From positions 61,237 to 125,236 of the forward strand of contig JACRBN010000028.1 of the NCBI GenBank assembly GCA_016213105.1: a stretch of 64,000 bases of DNA, given 5' to 3'. The position numbers and the translations under genes were made by a program. Below the pieces are notes generated by a model. It was not told the origin of the DNA. It searched no databases and was given only the letters and a program-made list of their open reading frames with translations. The DNA is from Chloroflexota bacterium (GTDB lineage: Bacteria; Chloroflexota; Anaerolineae; Anaerolineales; Villigracilaceae). Shown one piece after another: positions 25,825 to 34,251 of this stretch (positions within the stretch are counted from its first letter, which is position 1; each line of letters begins with the position of its first letter).

Positions 25825-26320
25825 CCTGACCATTGCGCTGGCGGGCAATCCCAATGCGGGCAAGACCACCATTTTCAACGCATTGACGGGGCTGCGCCAA
25901 CACACGGGCAACTGGCCTGGCAAGACGGTCGAAAAAAAGGAGGGTGAGATCGAACACGGCGGGCTGACCATCAACATCGTTGACCTGCCGGGCACATACA
26001 GCCTGACAGCCTATTCGCCCGAGGAAATCATCGCGCGCGACTTCATCATCGAGGAACGCCCCGACGTGGTCGTCAACGTGGTGGACGCCACCAACCTCGA
26101 ACGCAACCTGTATCTCACCGTCCAGATCCTTGAACTGGATGTGCCCGTGGTGCTGGCGCTCAACATGACCGACGACTTGCACAAGGACGGCGCGAAGATT
26201 AACGTCTCCACGCTTTCGGAAATGCTGGGAAACATCCCCATTATTTCCACTACCGCCAACCAGGGCAAGGGCATCACTGAGTTGATCGCCACAGCCGTCA
26301 AAGCTGCCGGAAAGAAATAA
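25817..26320 (+). CDS. feoB: FeoB GTPase domain as a separate protein (FeoB-N)
   Basis: A 167-residue G protein equal to the N-terminal domain of FeoB. G1 is GNPNAGKTT, G3 is VDLPGTYSLTAYS, G4 is NMTD (NxxD) and the G5 region is STTANQGKGI. The frame ends in a true TAA; the membrane domain begins at an ATG two bases later. In most bacteria these are one polypeptide. The split here is clean, with a stop and a new start rather than a frameshift. It is expected to bind and gate the membrane part in trans. Confidence 0.92.
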   Translation: MPDLTIALAGNPNAGKTTIFNALTGLRQHTGNWPGKTVEKKEGEIEHGGLTINIVDLPGTYSLTAYSPEEIIARDFIIEERPDVVVNVVDATNLERNLYLTVQILELDVPVVLALNMTDDLHKDGAKINVSTLSEMLGNIPIISTTANQGKGITELIATAVKAAGKK

Positions 26321-26322
26321 AC

Positions 26323-28011
26323 ATGACCGCCACCCCCTCCCACGAAATCTTCCGCCTCGATTACGGCAGCAAGTTCGAACGTGAGATCGCCAGGATCATG
26401 GCCGCCTTCGAGGAAATCAAATTCGATACGGGCCGTTACCCCAAACGCTGGCTGGCCATCAAACTGCTCGAAGGCGACGCCGACATTCTCGCGCGCGTGC
26501 AGTCCATGCCCAACGGCGAACAGATCATCGGCGCGGCGCAGCGGAGCATGGAACATCTCAAATCCATGCTCGGCGACGATGTGGACATGCTCACCGCCGA
26601 CCACCGCTACGGCTTCATCAACGGCGTCGTGCGCCAGACGCTCCAGCGTCCGCTGGTCGACCGCCTGACCCTCACCGACCAGATCGACAATATCGTCACC
26701 CACAAATGGCTGGGACTGCCCATCTTTTTTGCGGTGATGTACATCATCTTCCGCCTCGTGATCGACGTCTCCTCCCCCTTCCTGGATTGGACCGACTCGA
26801 TTGTCACGGGGCCGATCTCGAACTGGTTCTCCGCCCTGCTGGACCTGCTGCTGGCTCCGTCATGGATTCATTCCCTCATCGTCGACGGGATCGTGGCGGG
26901 CGTGGGCGGCGTGCTGGTCTTCGTGCCCGGACTGCTGATCTTATACTTCTTCCTGGCCCTGCTCGAAGACTCGGGCTACATGTCCCGCGCCGCCTTCGTG
27001 ATGGACCGCTTCATGCGCATCGTCGGCCTGCACGGCAAATCCTTCATCCCCATGATCCTGGGCTTCGGCTGCGCCGTCCCTGCGATCTACGCCACGCGGA
27101 CGATTGCCTCCCACCGCGACCGCCTGCTGACCGCGCTGCTCGTGCCGCTCATGTCCTGTTCGGCGCGCCTGCCCGTGTACGTGGTCTTCGGCCTGGCCTT
27201 CTTCGGCTCGCGCGCGGGCACGGTCATCTGGGCCATGTACGCGCTGGGCATCCTGGTCGCCATGCTGGCAGGCATGGTCTTCACCCGCACCATCCTCAAA
27301 CCCGACGTGACCTCCGCCTTCGTGCTGGAGCTGCCGCCCTACCGTCAGCCCGCGCTCAAGAGCGTGCTCATTCACATGTGGGAGAACACGCGCGAATTCG
27401 TCCGCAAGGCAGGCACGGTCATCCTGGCCTCCTCGATCATCATGTGGATCTTGCTCAACCTGCCCTGGGGCGTGACCGACCAGCAGAATTCATACTTCGG
27501 CAAATTCAGCAGTTCCATCTCGCCCATCTTCGCCCCGCTCGGCTTCGACAACTGGGAGACGGGCGGCGCGCTGGTGACGGGCTTCATGGCCAAGGAGATC
27601 GTCGTCAGCACCATGAGCCAGATCTACCTCGGCGGCGAAGAAGCCGAAATAACGGAACCCACCACGATTGCAGAGGACCTGGTCGGGATCGGCCAGGGCT
27701 TCGTGGAGGCCGCCGTCCAGTCGGGCAAAATCCTGCTGGACATCCTCCCGGGCGTACACCTGGTGGGCGAGGCGAGGGACAGCGAGGATACCGCCCTCAG
27801 CCTGGCCCTGCGCGATCATTTCACCCCGTTGAGCGCCGCCGCGCTGCTGGTTTTCGTGCTGTTATACGTGCCGTGCGTGGCCACCCTGGGCGCAATCAAA
27901 CAGGAATTCGGGACTTCCTGGGCCGTGACCTCGGCCGTCTACCAGACGGTCGTAGCGTGGATTGCGGCGCTGATCGTCTACCAGGGCGGCCGCCTGCTGG
28001 GGCTGGGATAA
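26323..28011 (+). CDS. feoB: FeoB membrane domain as a separate protein (FeoB-C)
   Basis: A 562-residue protein with a soluble helical N-terminus (about 1-115, the usual GDI/linker region) followed by the FeoB transmembrane core. Both Gate motifs are present: FVPGLLILYFFLALLEDSGYMSRAAFVMDR with GFGCAVPAIYATRT, and later GFMAKEIVVSTM with YVPCVATLGAIKQE. The conserved Cys in GFGCAVPA and YVPC are the proposed iron ligands. It forms the Fe2+ channel with the separately encoded GTPase. Confidence 0.92.
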   Translation: MTATPSHEIFRLDYGSKFEREIARIMAAFEEIKFDTGRYPKRWLAIKLLEGDADILARVQSMPNGEQIIGAAQRSMEHLKSMLGDDVDMLTADHRYGFINGVVRQTLQRPLVDRLTLTDQIDNIVTHKWLGLPIFFAVMYIIFRLVIDVSSPFLDWTDSIVTGPISNWFSALLDLLLAPSWIHSLIVDGIVAGVGGVLVFVPGLLILYFFLALLEDSGYMSRAAFVMDRFMRIVGLHGKSFIPMILGFGCAVPAIYATRTIASHRDRLLTALLVPLMSCSARLPVYVVFGLAFFGSRAGTVIWAMYALGILVAMLAGMVFTRTILKPDVTSAFVLELPPYRQPALKSVLIHMWENTREFVRKAGTVILASSIIMWILLNLPWGVTDQQNSYFGKFSSSISPIFAPLGFDNWETGGALVTGFMAKEIVVSTMSQIYLGGEEAEITEPTTIAEDLVGIGQGFVEAAVQSGKILLDILPGVHLVGEARDSEDTALSLALRDHFTPLSAAALLVFVLLYVPCVATLGAIKQEFGTSWAVTSAVYQTVVAWIAALIVYQGGRLLGLG

Positions 28012-28019
28012 GTAAATAC

Positions 28020-28079
28020 GGAGTGCGGACTTTATCCGCCTGCCTCGCAGACTGAAGTCTGCGCTCCGACACTCCTGGA
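28020..28079. repeat. Palindromic intergenic element
   Basis: Contains GCAGACTGAAGTCTGC (28047-28062) inside an outer inverted pair GGAGTG/CACTCC. It separates feoB from the FeoC-like gene. Confidence 0.5.
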
Positions 28080-28085
28080 CATCCG

Positions 28086-28376
28086 ATGCTGACACAACTT
28101 ACCGAATTATTAACCTCGAAGGAAAGCGGTCTGAGCCTGGCCGAGATCAGCCGCGCGTTGGGCGCGCAGCCCTCGGCGGTGATGTCCATGTTGGGCCTGC
28201 TCGTGCAGAAAGGCCGCCTGGTCGAGATCGGCCCCGACGGCGGCTACTGCGCGGGCTGCGGCTCCCAATCGGACTGCAACCTGCTGGCCGCGCGCGGCAA
28301 GCGCTATGCGCTGGCAACATCCCAGCGGAGTCCAACGACTCCTGTCGTTGGATGTCAAAAGTCTGGAGACTTTTGA
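28086..28376 (+). CDS. FeoC-like winged-helix protein
   Basis: A 96-residue protein: winged helix LTSKESGLSLAEISRALGAQPSAVMSMLGLLVQKGRLVEIGPDGG, followed by CAGCGSQSDCNLLA, a cysteine cluster like the Fe-S or metal site of FeoC. FeoC stabilises FeoB and senses iron or oxygen. The last ~20 residues (SQRSPTTPVVGCQKSGDF) are encoded by a pair of palindromic repeats, so the native protein probably ended earlier. Confidence 0.78.
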   Translation: MLTQLTELLTSKESGLSLAEISRALGAQPSAVMSMLGLLVQKGRLVEIGPDGGYCAGCGSQSDCNLLAARGKRYALATSQRSPTTPVVGCQKSGDF

Positions 28377-28378
28377 CA
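28331..28378. repeat. Two adjacent palindromes at the 3' end of the FeoC-like gene
   Basis: TCCAACGAC-tcct-GTCGTTGGA and TGTCAAAAGTC-tgga-GACTTTTGACA lie side by side. Related stems with the same GGA/TCC loop occur at 51282-51361. Confidence 0.7.
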
Positions 28379-28426
28379 TCCGCCATCCAGGTTCATTAAC
28401 ATTGTCTAAACATTCCCTGTTTTACT

Positions 28427-28456
28427 TTGACAAATCCCCCCTGCCCGTGCTATACT
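28427..28456 (+). promoter_or_regulatory. Strong sigma-70-type promoter
   Basis: TTGACA at 28427-28432 and TATACT at 28451-28456 with an 18-base spacer. Transcription should begin near 28463. The next coding sequence starts 280 bases later, beyond a terminator-like hairpin. Confidence 0.8.
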
Positions 28457-28462
28457 GACAGT

Positions 28463-28558
28463 GTTTAAGTTGACTTTCACTGCCTTACGGCAGTTTGTTC
28501 GAAGCAATCGCTGTGGAATGAATGGCCCCTCGCGAGTTAGTCGGCAGGGGCTTTTTTT
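28463..28558 (+). ncRNA. Candidate small RNA or attenuated leader of RNase J
   Basis: Between the promoter above and the hairpin GCCCCT..AGGGGC followed by seven T (about 28523-28557) is a ~95-nt transcript with no good coding frame. It has an internal hairpin ACTGCC-TTAC-GGCAGT (28479-28494). It could be a free-standing small RNA, or a leader with conditional termination controlling RNase J, which often regulates its own mRNA. Sequence alone does not choose between them. Confidence 0.5.
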
Positions 28559-28744
28559 ATGCCCATGATTGCTTGGTCATACCTCGCGAAGGATCGGTTT
28601 TCACAACACACTGTCTGCTTTTCGTGTTTGTTGAAACAACGGGCCTGAATGCGCAATACCCTTCGCCAGTTTGAGAAATAATGAATTTGGACCTTTCCGC
28701 CAATAGGCGGTTACTATTCTTTTTAAAAGAAGTTAGGAAAAACA

Positions 28745-30388
28745 ATGAGTAAGAAAGAAAAATTGAAGATCATTCCCCTGGGCGGACTTGGGGAAGTTGG
28801 CAAGAACATGATGGCCTACGAATACGGCAACGACATCATCGTCGTGGACGCAGGCATCATGTTTCCGCATAACGACATGCTGGGCGTGGACTACATCATC
28901 CCGGACTACGGCTATTTGATGGACAAGATCGACCACGTGCGCGCCCTGGTCATCACGCATGGCCACGAGGACCACATCGGCGCGATCCAGCATTTCCTGA
29001 ACGATGTGCCCGTGCCCGTCTACGCCACCCCCCTCACGCGCGGCCTGATCGAAGGCAAACTGGCGCGCAACGGCGGCAACGGCAAGGCTGTGATCCACAC
29101 CATGCAGGCGGGCGACACGCTGAACATCGGCCCCTTCAAGGTGGAAACCTTCCACATCTGCCACTCCATCCCCGATTCGGTCGGTCTCGGCATCACCTCG
29201 CCCTCGGGCCTGGTCGTACACATGAGCGACTTCAAATTCGACCACACCCCCGTCGACGGCTGGCCCACGGATTACGCCAAGCTGGCGGATTTCGCCCGCC
29301 GCGGCGTGGACCTGCTGATGTCCGACTCCACCAACTCCGAACGCCCGGGCTGGACACCCTCCGAGATGGTGATCGGACCCGCCTTCGACAAGGTCATCAA
29401 CGAAGCCCAGGGGCGCGTCATCGTGGCGACTTTCGCTTCGCTGATCTCGCGCGTCCAACAGGTGGCCGACTCGGCCAAAAAGTTCGGCCGCAAGATGACC
29501 CTGGCCGGGCCCAGCATGGTCGACAACGTCAAGATCGCGCGCAAGCTGGGCTATCTCGACATCCCCGACGAGATGATCGTGCCCATCGACCAGGCCCTGC
29601 AAATGCAGGATCACAAGGTCGTCATCATGTGTACCGGCTCGCAGGGCGAACCCTCGTCCATCGTGGGGCGGCTCTCGGCGGGCACCAACCGCCAGTTCGA
29701 CCTGAAGGCCGGCGACACGGTGGTGCTGTCCTCGCACCCCATCCCCGGCAATGAAGAGACCATCAGCAAGACCATCAACCGCCTGCTGCGCCGCGGCGCG
29801 AAGGTGGTCTATGACGCCATCGCCCCCGTGCATGTCTCGGGTCACGCCAGCCAGGAGGAACAGAAACTTCTGCTCAACCTGGTGCGCCCCAAGCACTTCA
29901 TGCCCATCCACGGCGAATTGCGCCAGTTGATGCGCCACGCCGAACTGGCCAAACAGGTCGGCATCGAAGAAGCCAACATCATCGTGACCGAGAACGGCCA
30001 GGTGGTGGAGCTCTCGGGCGGCAGCATCAAACTCGGACAGCGCATCCCGGGCGGTTACGTCTTCGTGGATGGCGACTCCATCGGCGATGTGGACCACGGT
30101 GTGATGCGCGAGCGCGAGCAACTGGCCCGCGCAGGCATCCTGCTGATCGACCTGAACGTGGACAAATACTCCGGGCGCCTGCTGCAGGACCCCGAGGTCA
30201 TCACCCGCGGATTCCTCTCCCCCGAGGACGCCGGGCAATTGATCCCCGAGGTGCGCCGGCGCGTGATGGACATCGTCAATCACAACGGCCTCGACAGCGA
30301 GAAGGACATCGCCAGCGCGGTCAAATCCTACCTGCACGAACAGACCGGCCGCAAGCCGATGGTGTTCGTGACCTTGAGCAAGGCGTAA
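28745..30388 (+). CDS. rnj: Ribonuclease J
   Basis: A 547-residue beta-CASP metallo-beta-lactamase nuclease. The metal motif HGHEDH is at residues 72-77, with MSDFKFDHTP, SDSTNSERPG, STVVLSSHPIPGNE-like and VHVSGHASQEE segments further on, in the order seen in RNase J. It matures and degrades RNA from 5' ends and internally. The ~280-base leader upstream has a strong promoter and an early terminator, which suggests control at the RNA level. A palindrome lies just behind the stop. Confidence 0.95.
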   Translation: MSKKEKLKIIPLGGLGEVGKNMMAYEYGNDIIVVDAGIMFPHNDMLGVDYIIPDYGYLMDKIDHVRALVITHGHEDHIGAIQHFLNDVPVPVYATPLTRGLIEGKLARNGGNGKAVIHTMQAGDTLNIGPFKVETFHICHSIPDSVGLGITSPSGLVVHMSDFKFDHTPVDGWPTDYAKLADFARRGVDLLMSDSTNSERPGWTPSEMVIGPAFDKVINEAQGRVIVATFASLISRVQQVADSAKKFGRKMTLAGPSMVDNVKIARKLGYLDIPDEMIVPIDQALQMQDHKVVIMCTGSQGEPSSIVGRLSAGTNRQFDLKAGDTVVLSSHPIPGNEETISKTINRLLRRGAKVVYDAIAPVHVSGHASQEEQKLLLNLVRPKHFMPIHGELRQLMRHAELAKQVGIEEANIIVTENGQVVELSGGSIKLGQRIPGGYVFVDGDSIGDVDHGVMREREQLARAGILLIDLNVDKYSGRLLQDPEVITRGFLSPEDAGQLIPEVRRRVMDIVNHNGLDSEKDIASAVKSYLHEQTGRKPMVFVTLSKA

Positions 30389-30392
30389 ACAC

Positions 30393-30424
30393 GTAGGGCG
30401 GGATAATATCCCGCCCTACAATTT
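30393..30424. repeat. GTAGGG-type palindrome acting as a shared terminator
   Basis: GTAGGGCGGGAT pairs with ATCCCGCCCTAC (30393-30419), followed by AATTTT. It sits between convergent genes, after RNase J and at the end of mutY, and the mutY stop codon lies within it. The same end sequence is seen at 38635 and 41067. Confidence 0.7.
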
Positions 30425-31465
30425 TCTCGCGATCTGCCGGTCGACCTTGCCCATCGGGAAATTCTCCAGTTCGGAGATCGGCACCCATTTCAGTTTTTTA
30501 TCATTGGGAACGTGGGCCGCTTCCACGCGAAAAGCATGGACGGTAATTTTAAAGTGGGTGTAGGCATGTTTGATAACCGCCAGCGGTTCCCTGGTCTGGA
30601 ACTTGAGGCCGTATCCCGTTCGCATGGCCTGACCCAACTCCCAGGCGGGATTGCCGGTCACCGGGCCGTTGGGGAATTCCCACATCCCGCCCAGCAGTCC
30701 GTCCGAGGGACGTTTTGCTAACAAGACATGGGGCAAATTGCCAATTTGCCTTACAATCACCGCCGCCGCATGTATCACATGCGGCGTTACCTTTTTCGGC
30801 TTCAGCACGGGACGCAATTCCTGTGTGCCCGCGATGCGCGCCTGGCATAGGTCCATCAGCGGACAAAGCAGGCAGCGCGGATTCTTGGGCAGGCAGAGGG
30901 TCGCGCCCAGGTCCATCAGCGCCTGGTTGTAGTCACCCGCCTGGCCCGCGGGCAGATGCTCGGCGGCCAGCCCCCATAATATTTTTTCGCCCGCGGGGGA
31001 ATCAGCGGATTCGGTTATATCGAAGAGACGCGCAAAAACGCGCCGCAGGTTGCCATCCAGGGTGGGCTCATCCATACCAAAGGCAATGGACGCAATCGCG
31101 CCAACGGTGTAGCGCCCGATACCCGGCAGGCTGCGCAGGTCATCCAGGTCGCGCGGCAGTTCGCCGTTGAATTTCCCGGCCACGATCCTGGCCGCCTTGT
31201 GCAGGTTGCGGGCGCGGCTGTAATAACCCAGCCCCTCCCATTCATTCAACACATCCTGCTCCGAAGCCTCAGCCAACGCCTTGACCGTCGGAAAGCGCTG
31301 CATCCACATTTCGAAATACGGAATGACCGTCTCCACGCGCGTTTGCTGGAGCATGATCTCCGAGATCCACACGGCATACGGGTCTGGATGTCCACGCCAG
31401 GGCATGGAGCGGGCGTTCACGCGGTACCATTCGAGCAGACGGGAGGAGAGGAGGGAGGCGGGCAT
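30416..31465 (-). CDS. mutY: A/G-specific adenine glycosylase MutY
   Basis: A 349-residue DNA repair enzyme that removes adenine opposite 8-oxoguanine. The catalytic Glu is at 36 (SEIMLQQT), the helix-hairpin-helix is LPGIGRYTVGA (113-123), and the conserved Asp is D137 in LDGNLRRVFAR. The [4Fe-4S] cysteines C191, C198, C201 and C207 have the canonical 6-2-5 spacing. A NUDIX-like domain follows (LLGGMWEFPNG). Two short oddities, LPAGQAG before the cluster and RQIGNLPH in the NUDIX domain, are encoded by palindromic DNA and look like element insertions. Confidence 0.93.
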   Translation of the reverse strand: MPASLLSSRLLEWYRVNARSMPWRGHPDPYAVWISEIMLQQTRVETVIPYFEMWMQRFPTVKALAEASEQDVLNEWEGLGYYSRARNLHKAARIVAGKFNGELPRDLDDLRSLPGIGRYTVGAIASIAFGMDEPTLDGNLRRVFARLFDITESADSPAGEKILWGLAAEHLPAGQAGDYNQALMDLGATLCLPKNPRCLLCPLMDLCQARIAGTQELRPVLKPKKVTPHVIHAAAVIVRQIGNLPHVLLAKRPSDGLLGGMWEFPNGPVTGNPAWELGQAMRTGYGLKFQTREPLAVIKHAYTHFKITVHAFRVEAAHVPNDKKLKWVPISELENFPMGKVDRQIARKL

Positions 31466-31478
31466 GGGTAATTGGTAA

Positions 31479-33941
31479 TTAGGGAGTGGCGCAGGGGGTG
31501 GTGAGCGGCGCGGAAAGGTGGGACTTGTCCGTTGCGGGGAAGGCGATCAGTCGCACTTCGAGGTAGTCTTCGCGCTGGCAGGCCAGCAGGATCACGTCCG
31601 CGGCCTGGGGAAGGTCGAGCGCATCTTTTGTCGGGAAGTAGGCGTCGGTGAGCGTCTGGTTGAGCAGCAAAAATCCCTGGCGCGGAAAATCGCGGGTTGC
31701 ATAGGCGGGCCAGGCATTGGCCGAGGACATGCCCACGCCGCGATAAAAATAGCGCGGATACAACAGACGTCCCTGCGTCAACACGGCCCCGGGTTGGGAC
31801 AGGAAGGCTCCGATCTCGTCCGCCACAGGCGCGCCCGGGACCTGGCTGAGCTGCGCCGTCAACTCCGCGACGGACTGGTCGGCGTAGCGCGGGGCCGAGA
31901 AGCCCGTCGCAATCCACGGCAGGCCGCCGATGAAGACGAAGAGCAGCGCAGCGGGGAGCAGGTCACGGCCACGGATTTCACGGGGTGGCGCGGGTGGATT
32001 CGGGGAGCCAACATTTTGCAGCTTCGCGCCCAGCAGAGCCGCCGCCATGACCAGCAGTTCCGCGAAGCCAATCGAGAAATAGAAATACGGCACCCAGTCG
32101 GCGGGCAGGTCATAGCGCCAACCCGAGAAGCGGCCGATGGACGTGGCCGCCGAGTAGCCCACGTTGAAGGCCAGCGGCAGCAGCCCCAGCCAACCCGCGC
32201 GCCGCCAGGCGGAGCCAAGTCCGAGGGCGATGACCGCCAGGTAGAGCAGCACGAGCGCCAGGTTGTACCAGGTCAGGTCGCCGTCCCAGCCCGCCCAGTA
32301 GGATGTGACCGGGGAGAAAATTCCGCTCAGCGGCAGGGCCAGCAACCCGCCCACCCAGCCCGCCAGGAAGTGATTGGCGATAAAGCCGAAGACGAAGCCA
32401 GGATCCTTGAGCAGGAACTGAACCAGGATACCGCCCACCCCCTTGCCCTCCAAGTCGACGTTGTCGATGTCGAGGTTGCCAGTGTAGGCGTACTGGCTGG
32501 CGATGACCTTGTATTGGAAGGGAGCGTCGAAGGTGACCTGACCCGAGTCGAGGTAGTTGTGGGTCAGCCAGGGAGCGATGGTAATCAACAAACCCAGTAA
32601 AAAGAAAGCGGAAAGAACATAGAAGGGTCTCCGTCTCAGCCCAAATACCAGCGCTGCCATGAACAGGATGACCGGCAGCAGCAGCATGGATTGCGTGCGC
32701 AGCAGCAACAGCAGGCCAAACGTCCCGCCGGCGACCAGGGCGCTCTTCGCATCCCTGCGCTCCAGCCAGCGCAGGACGAACAGGCAGGCCAGGCTGACCA
32801 ACAGCAGGGTCGGCAGGTCGACCAGCATGGTCTTGGAGTTGGAGACGCGCGTGGCCGAGGAGACCAGCAGGGTGATCCACTCGCGGAAGATGAAGAGCAG
32901 CGCGGCCGTCACGCCCGCGGCGCGCGAGTGCAGTCTTTGTCCGAGCAGGTAAAAGATGATGGGAATGAAGGCGAAGACGAAGGCCTGCCCCGCCAGCACC
33001 AGGTCAAAGCGTTGGCCGAAGAGCAGGTGCAAAAAGGCCAGCAGCAGGATGTACAGCGGGCGGGTGGGAATCTCGCCCAGGTAGGGATGGCCGATGAACA
33101 GGCTTTGCGCCATCGAGTCGTAGTAGCCCGCGTCCGAGTACGGGAAAGGCTGGTAGGTCGGCGGGTCCATCGAGACGTAGAAGCTGTTGCGCATCACCTC
33201 CAGCGGGACGAGCAGCCAGATGACCACCGCCAGTACGTAGAGCAAGGCGGGCAGGAGGAAGCGCACCCGTCCCGCCTCGCGCCGCCTGAAAAAAATGAAG
33301 ACCGCCGTCCCGCCCAGCAGCGCCAGCACCAACTGCCAGCCCTGGACGGGGATTCCTGGTTCGCCCCAGTAGGCGGGGTCGGGCGTCAGGCCCAGGCGGG
33401 TGAGGGAGATGAAAAGAAAGACGGCCAGAAGAAGGAGGAAGGCGATCAGCGCGCTGAGGTAGACAGGCTTGTGCGCGGCAAGATTGCGGGGATGGAATCC
33501 GTTTTTAAGGAACAGCAGAAAGAAAAAGGTTTGCGCCGAGAGGACAAACAGATAGGCCAGCAAGGGCCAGGCGCGTTGGGCGTAGGGCAGCAGGGACCAG
33601 GTCACCTGCAGGGAGGGCAGATAGCGCTCGGGGGCGGCCAGGTAGGCCGGGAGAAACAGGAGCAGGCCGAAGGTCAGGGTGGAAAGGGCCGCCAGGCCGA
33701 TGGAACGGGGGGAGGCCAGGGCGGCGGGTTGCGCCGTGAAGCGGAGCGCGTTCAAGGCCAGGAATATCCACGTCAGGCCGATGACCAGGATGACGACGGC
33801 CAGGGCCAGGCGCGCGGGCGAGAATCCAAACATCCCGCCTTCCGACGGGATAGAAAGGAGCGCGGCCATTGCGGCCGCGCCCTCGAGTGCCGACATCCAA
33901 AAGAAAAACGGCCAGGATCTTTGGCTGGGTTCCACTTTCAT
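31479..33941 (-). CDS. Large GT-C membrane glycosyltransferase-like protein
   Basis: An 820-residue polytopic protein. The start at MKVEPSQRSW overlaps the stop of the next gene (ATGA). About 18 membrane helices are visible. The first large external loop has SDAGYYDSMAQSLFIGHPYLGEIPTRPLYILLLA, like the acidic loop of PMT/ArnT-type (GT39/GT83) enzymes. The C-terminal external domain (about 690-820) is soluble. Such proteins transfer sugars from lipid-linked donors to surface targets. The substrate is unknown. Confidence 0.72.
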   Translation of the reverse strand: MKVEPSQRSWPFFFWMSALEGAAAMAALLSIPSEGGMFGFSPARLALAVVILVIGLTWIFLALNALRFTAQPAALASPRSIGLAALSTLTFGLLLFLPAYLAAPERYLPSLQVTWSLLPYAQRAWPLLAYLFVLSAQTFFFLLFLKNGFHPRNLAAHKPVYLSALIAFLLLLAVFLFISLTRLGLTPDPAYWGEPGIPVQGWQLVLALLGGTAVFIFFRRREAGRVRFLLPALLYVLAVVIWLLVPLEVMRNSFYVSMDPPTYQPFPYSDAGYYDSMAQSLFIGHPYLGEIPTRPLYILLLAFLHLLFGQRFDLVLAGQAFVFAFIPIIFYLLGQRLHSRAAGVTAALLFIFREWITLLVSSATRVSNSKTMLVDLPTLLLVSLACLFVLRWLERRDAKSALVAGGTFGLLLLLRTQSMLLLPVILFMAALVFGLRRRPFYVLSAFFLLGLLITIAPWLTHNYLDSGQVTFDAPFQYKVIASQYAYTGNLDIDNVDLEGKGVGGILVQFLLKDPGFVFGFIANHFLAGWVGGLLALPLSGIFSPVTSYWAGWDGDLTWYNLALVLLYLAVIALGLGSAWRRAGWLGLLPLAFNVGYSAATSIGRFSGWRYDLPADWVPYFYFSIGFAELLVMAAALLGAKLQNVGSPNPPAPPREIRGRDLLPAALLFVFIGGLPWIATGFSAPRYADQSVAELTAQLSQVPGAPVADEIGAFLSQPGAVLTQGRLLYPRYFYRGVGMSSANAWPAYATRDFPRQGFLLLNQTLTDAYFPTKDALDLPQAADVILLACQREDYLEVRLIAFPATDKSHLSAPLTTPCATP

Positions 33942-34243
33942 CAAAACTGAAAACCACCGCGGGCGGGGACGATCTTGTGCGAGTAGTTCTTGACGAAGGT
34001 GAAGAGGCGGTCCTGCAACTGGCTCCAATCGCCCGAGTCCAGGATGCGGCGCGCCTGCTGGTCGTTATCTGCCAGCAGGACAACCTGGATCTGCGGATAG
34101 GTGCCGTAGAGTGTGGCCCAGGCTTCGGCCGGTTGAAGCCCCAGGCGTTGGACGCCCGGCACGAACTCGCCGATCACAAACTCGAAATATTCCTGTTCGT
34201 GTTCGGGCGCAATGTCCCAGGTCATCAGGATTTTGACTGGCAT
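33941..34243 (-). CDS. Small conserved-looking protein, possible dimeric alpha-beta barrel
   Basis: A 100-residue soluble protein, MPVKILMTWDIAPEHEQEYFEFVIGEFVPGVQRLGLQPAEAWATLYGTYPQIQVVLLADN. The strand-helix-strand order resembles ferredoxin-like dimeric alpha-beta barrels (NIPSNAP/ABM type), but I cannot name the family. It is translationally coupled to the GT-C gene and begins eight bases after the MBL-fold gene. Confidence 0.65.
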   Translation of the reverse strand: MPVKILMTWDIAPEHEQEYFEFVIGEFVPGVQRLGLQPAEAWATLYGTYPQIQVVLLADNDQQARRILDSGDWSQLQDRLFTFVKNYSHKIVPARGGFQF

Positions 34244-34251
34244 GATCTACA

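Noticed and set aside
25817..26330. Frameshift in feoB
   Set aside because: The GTPase part ends with an in-frame stop after a complete domain and the channel begins with its own ATG and soluble region; no lost frame is needed.
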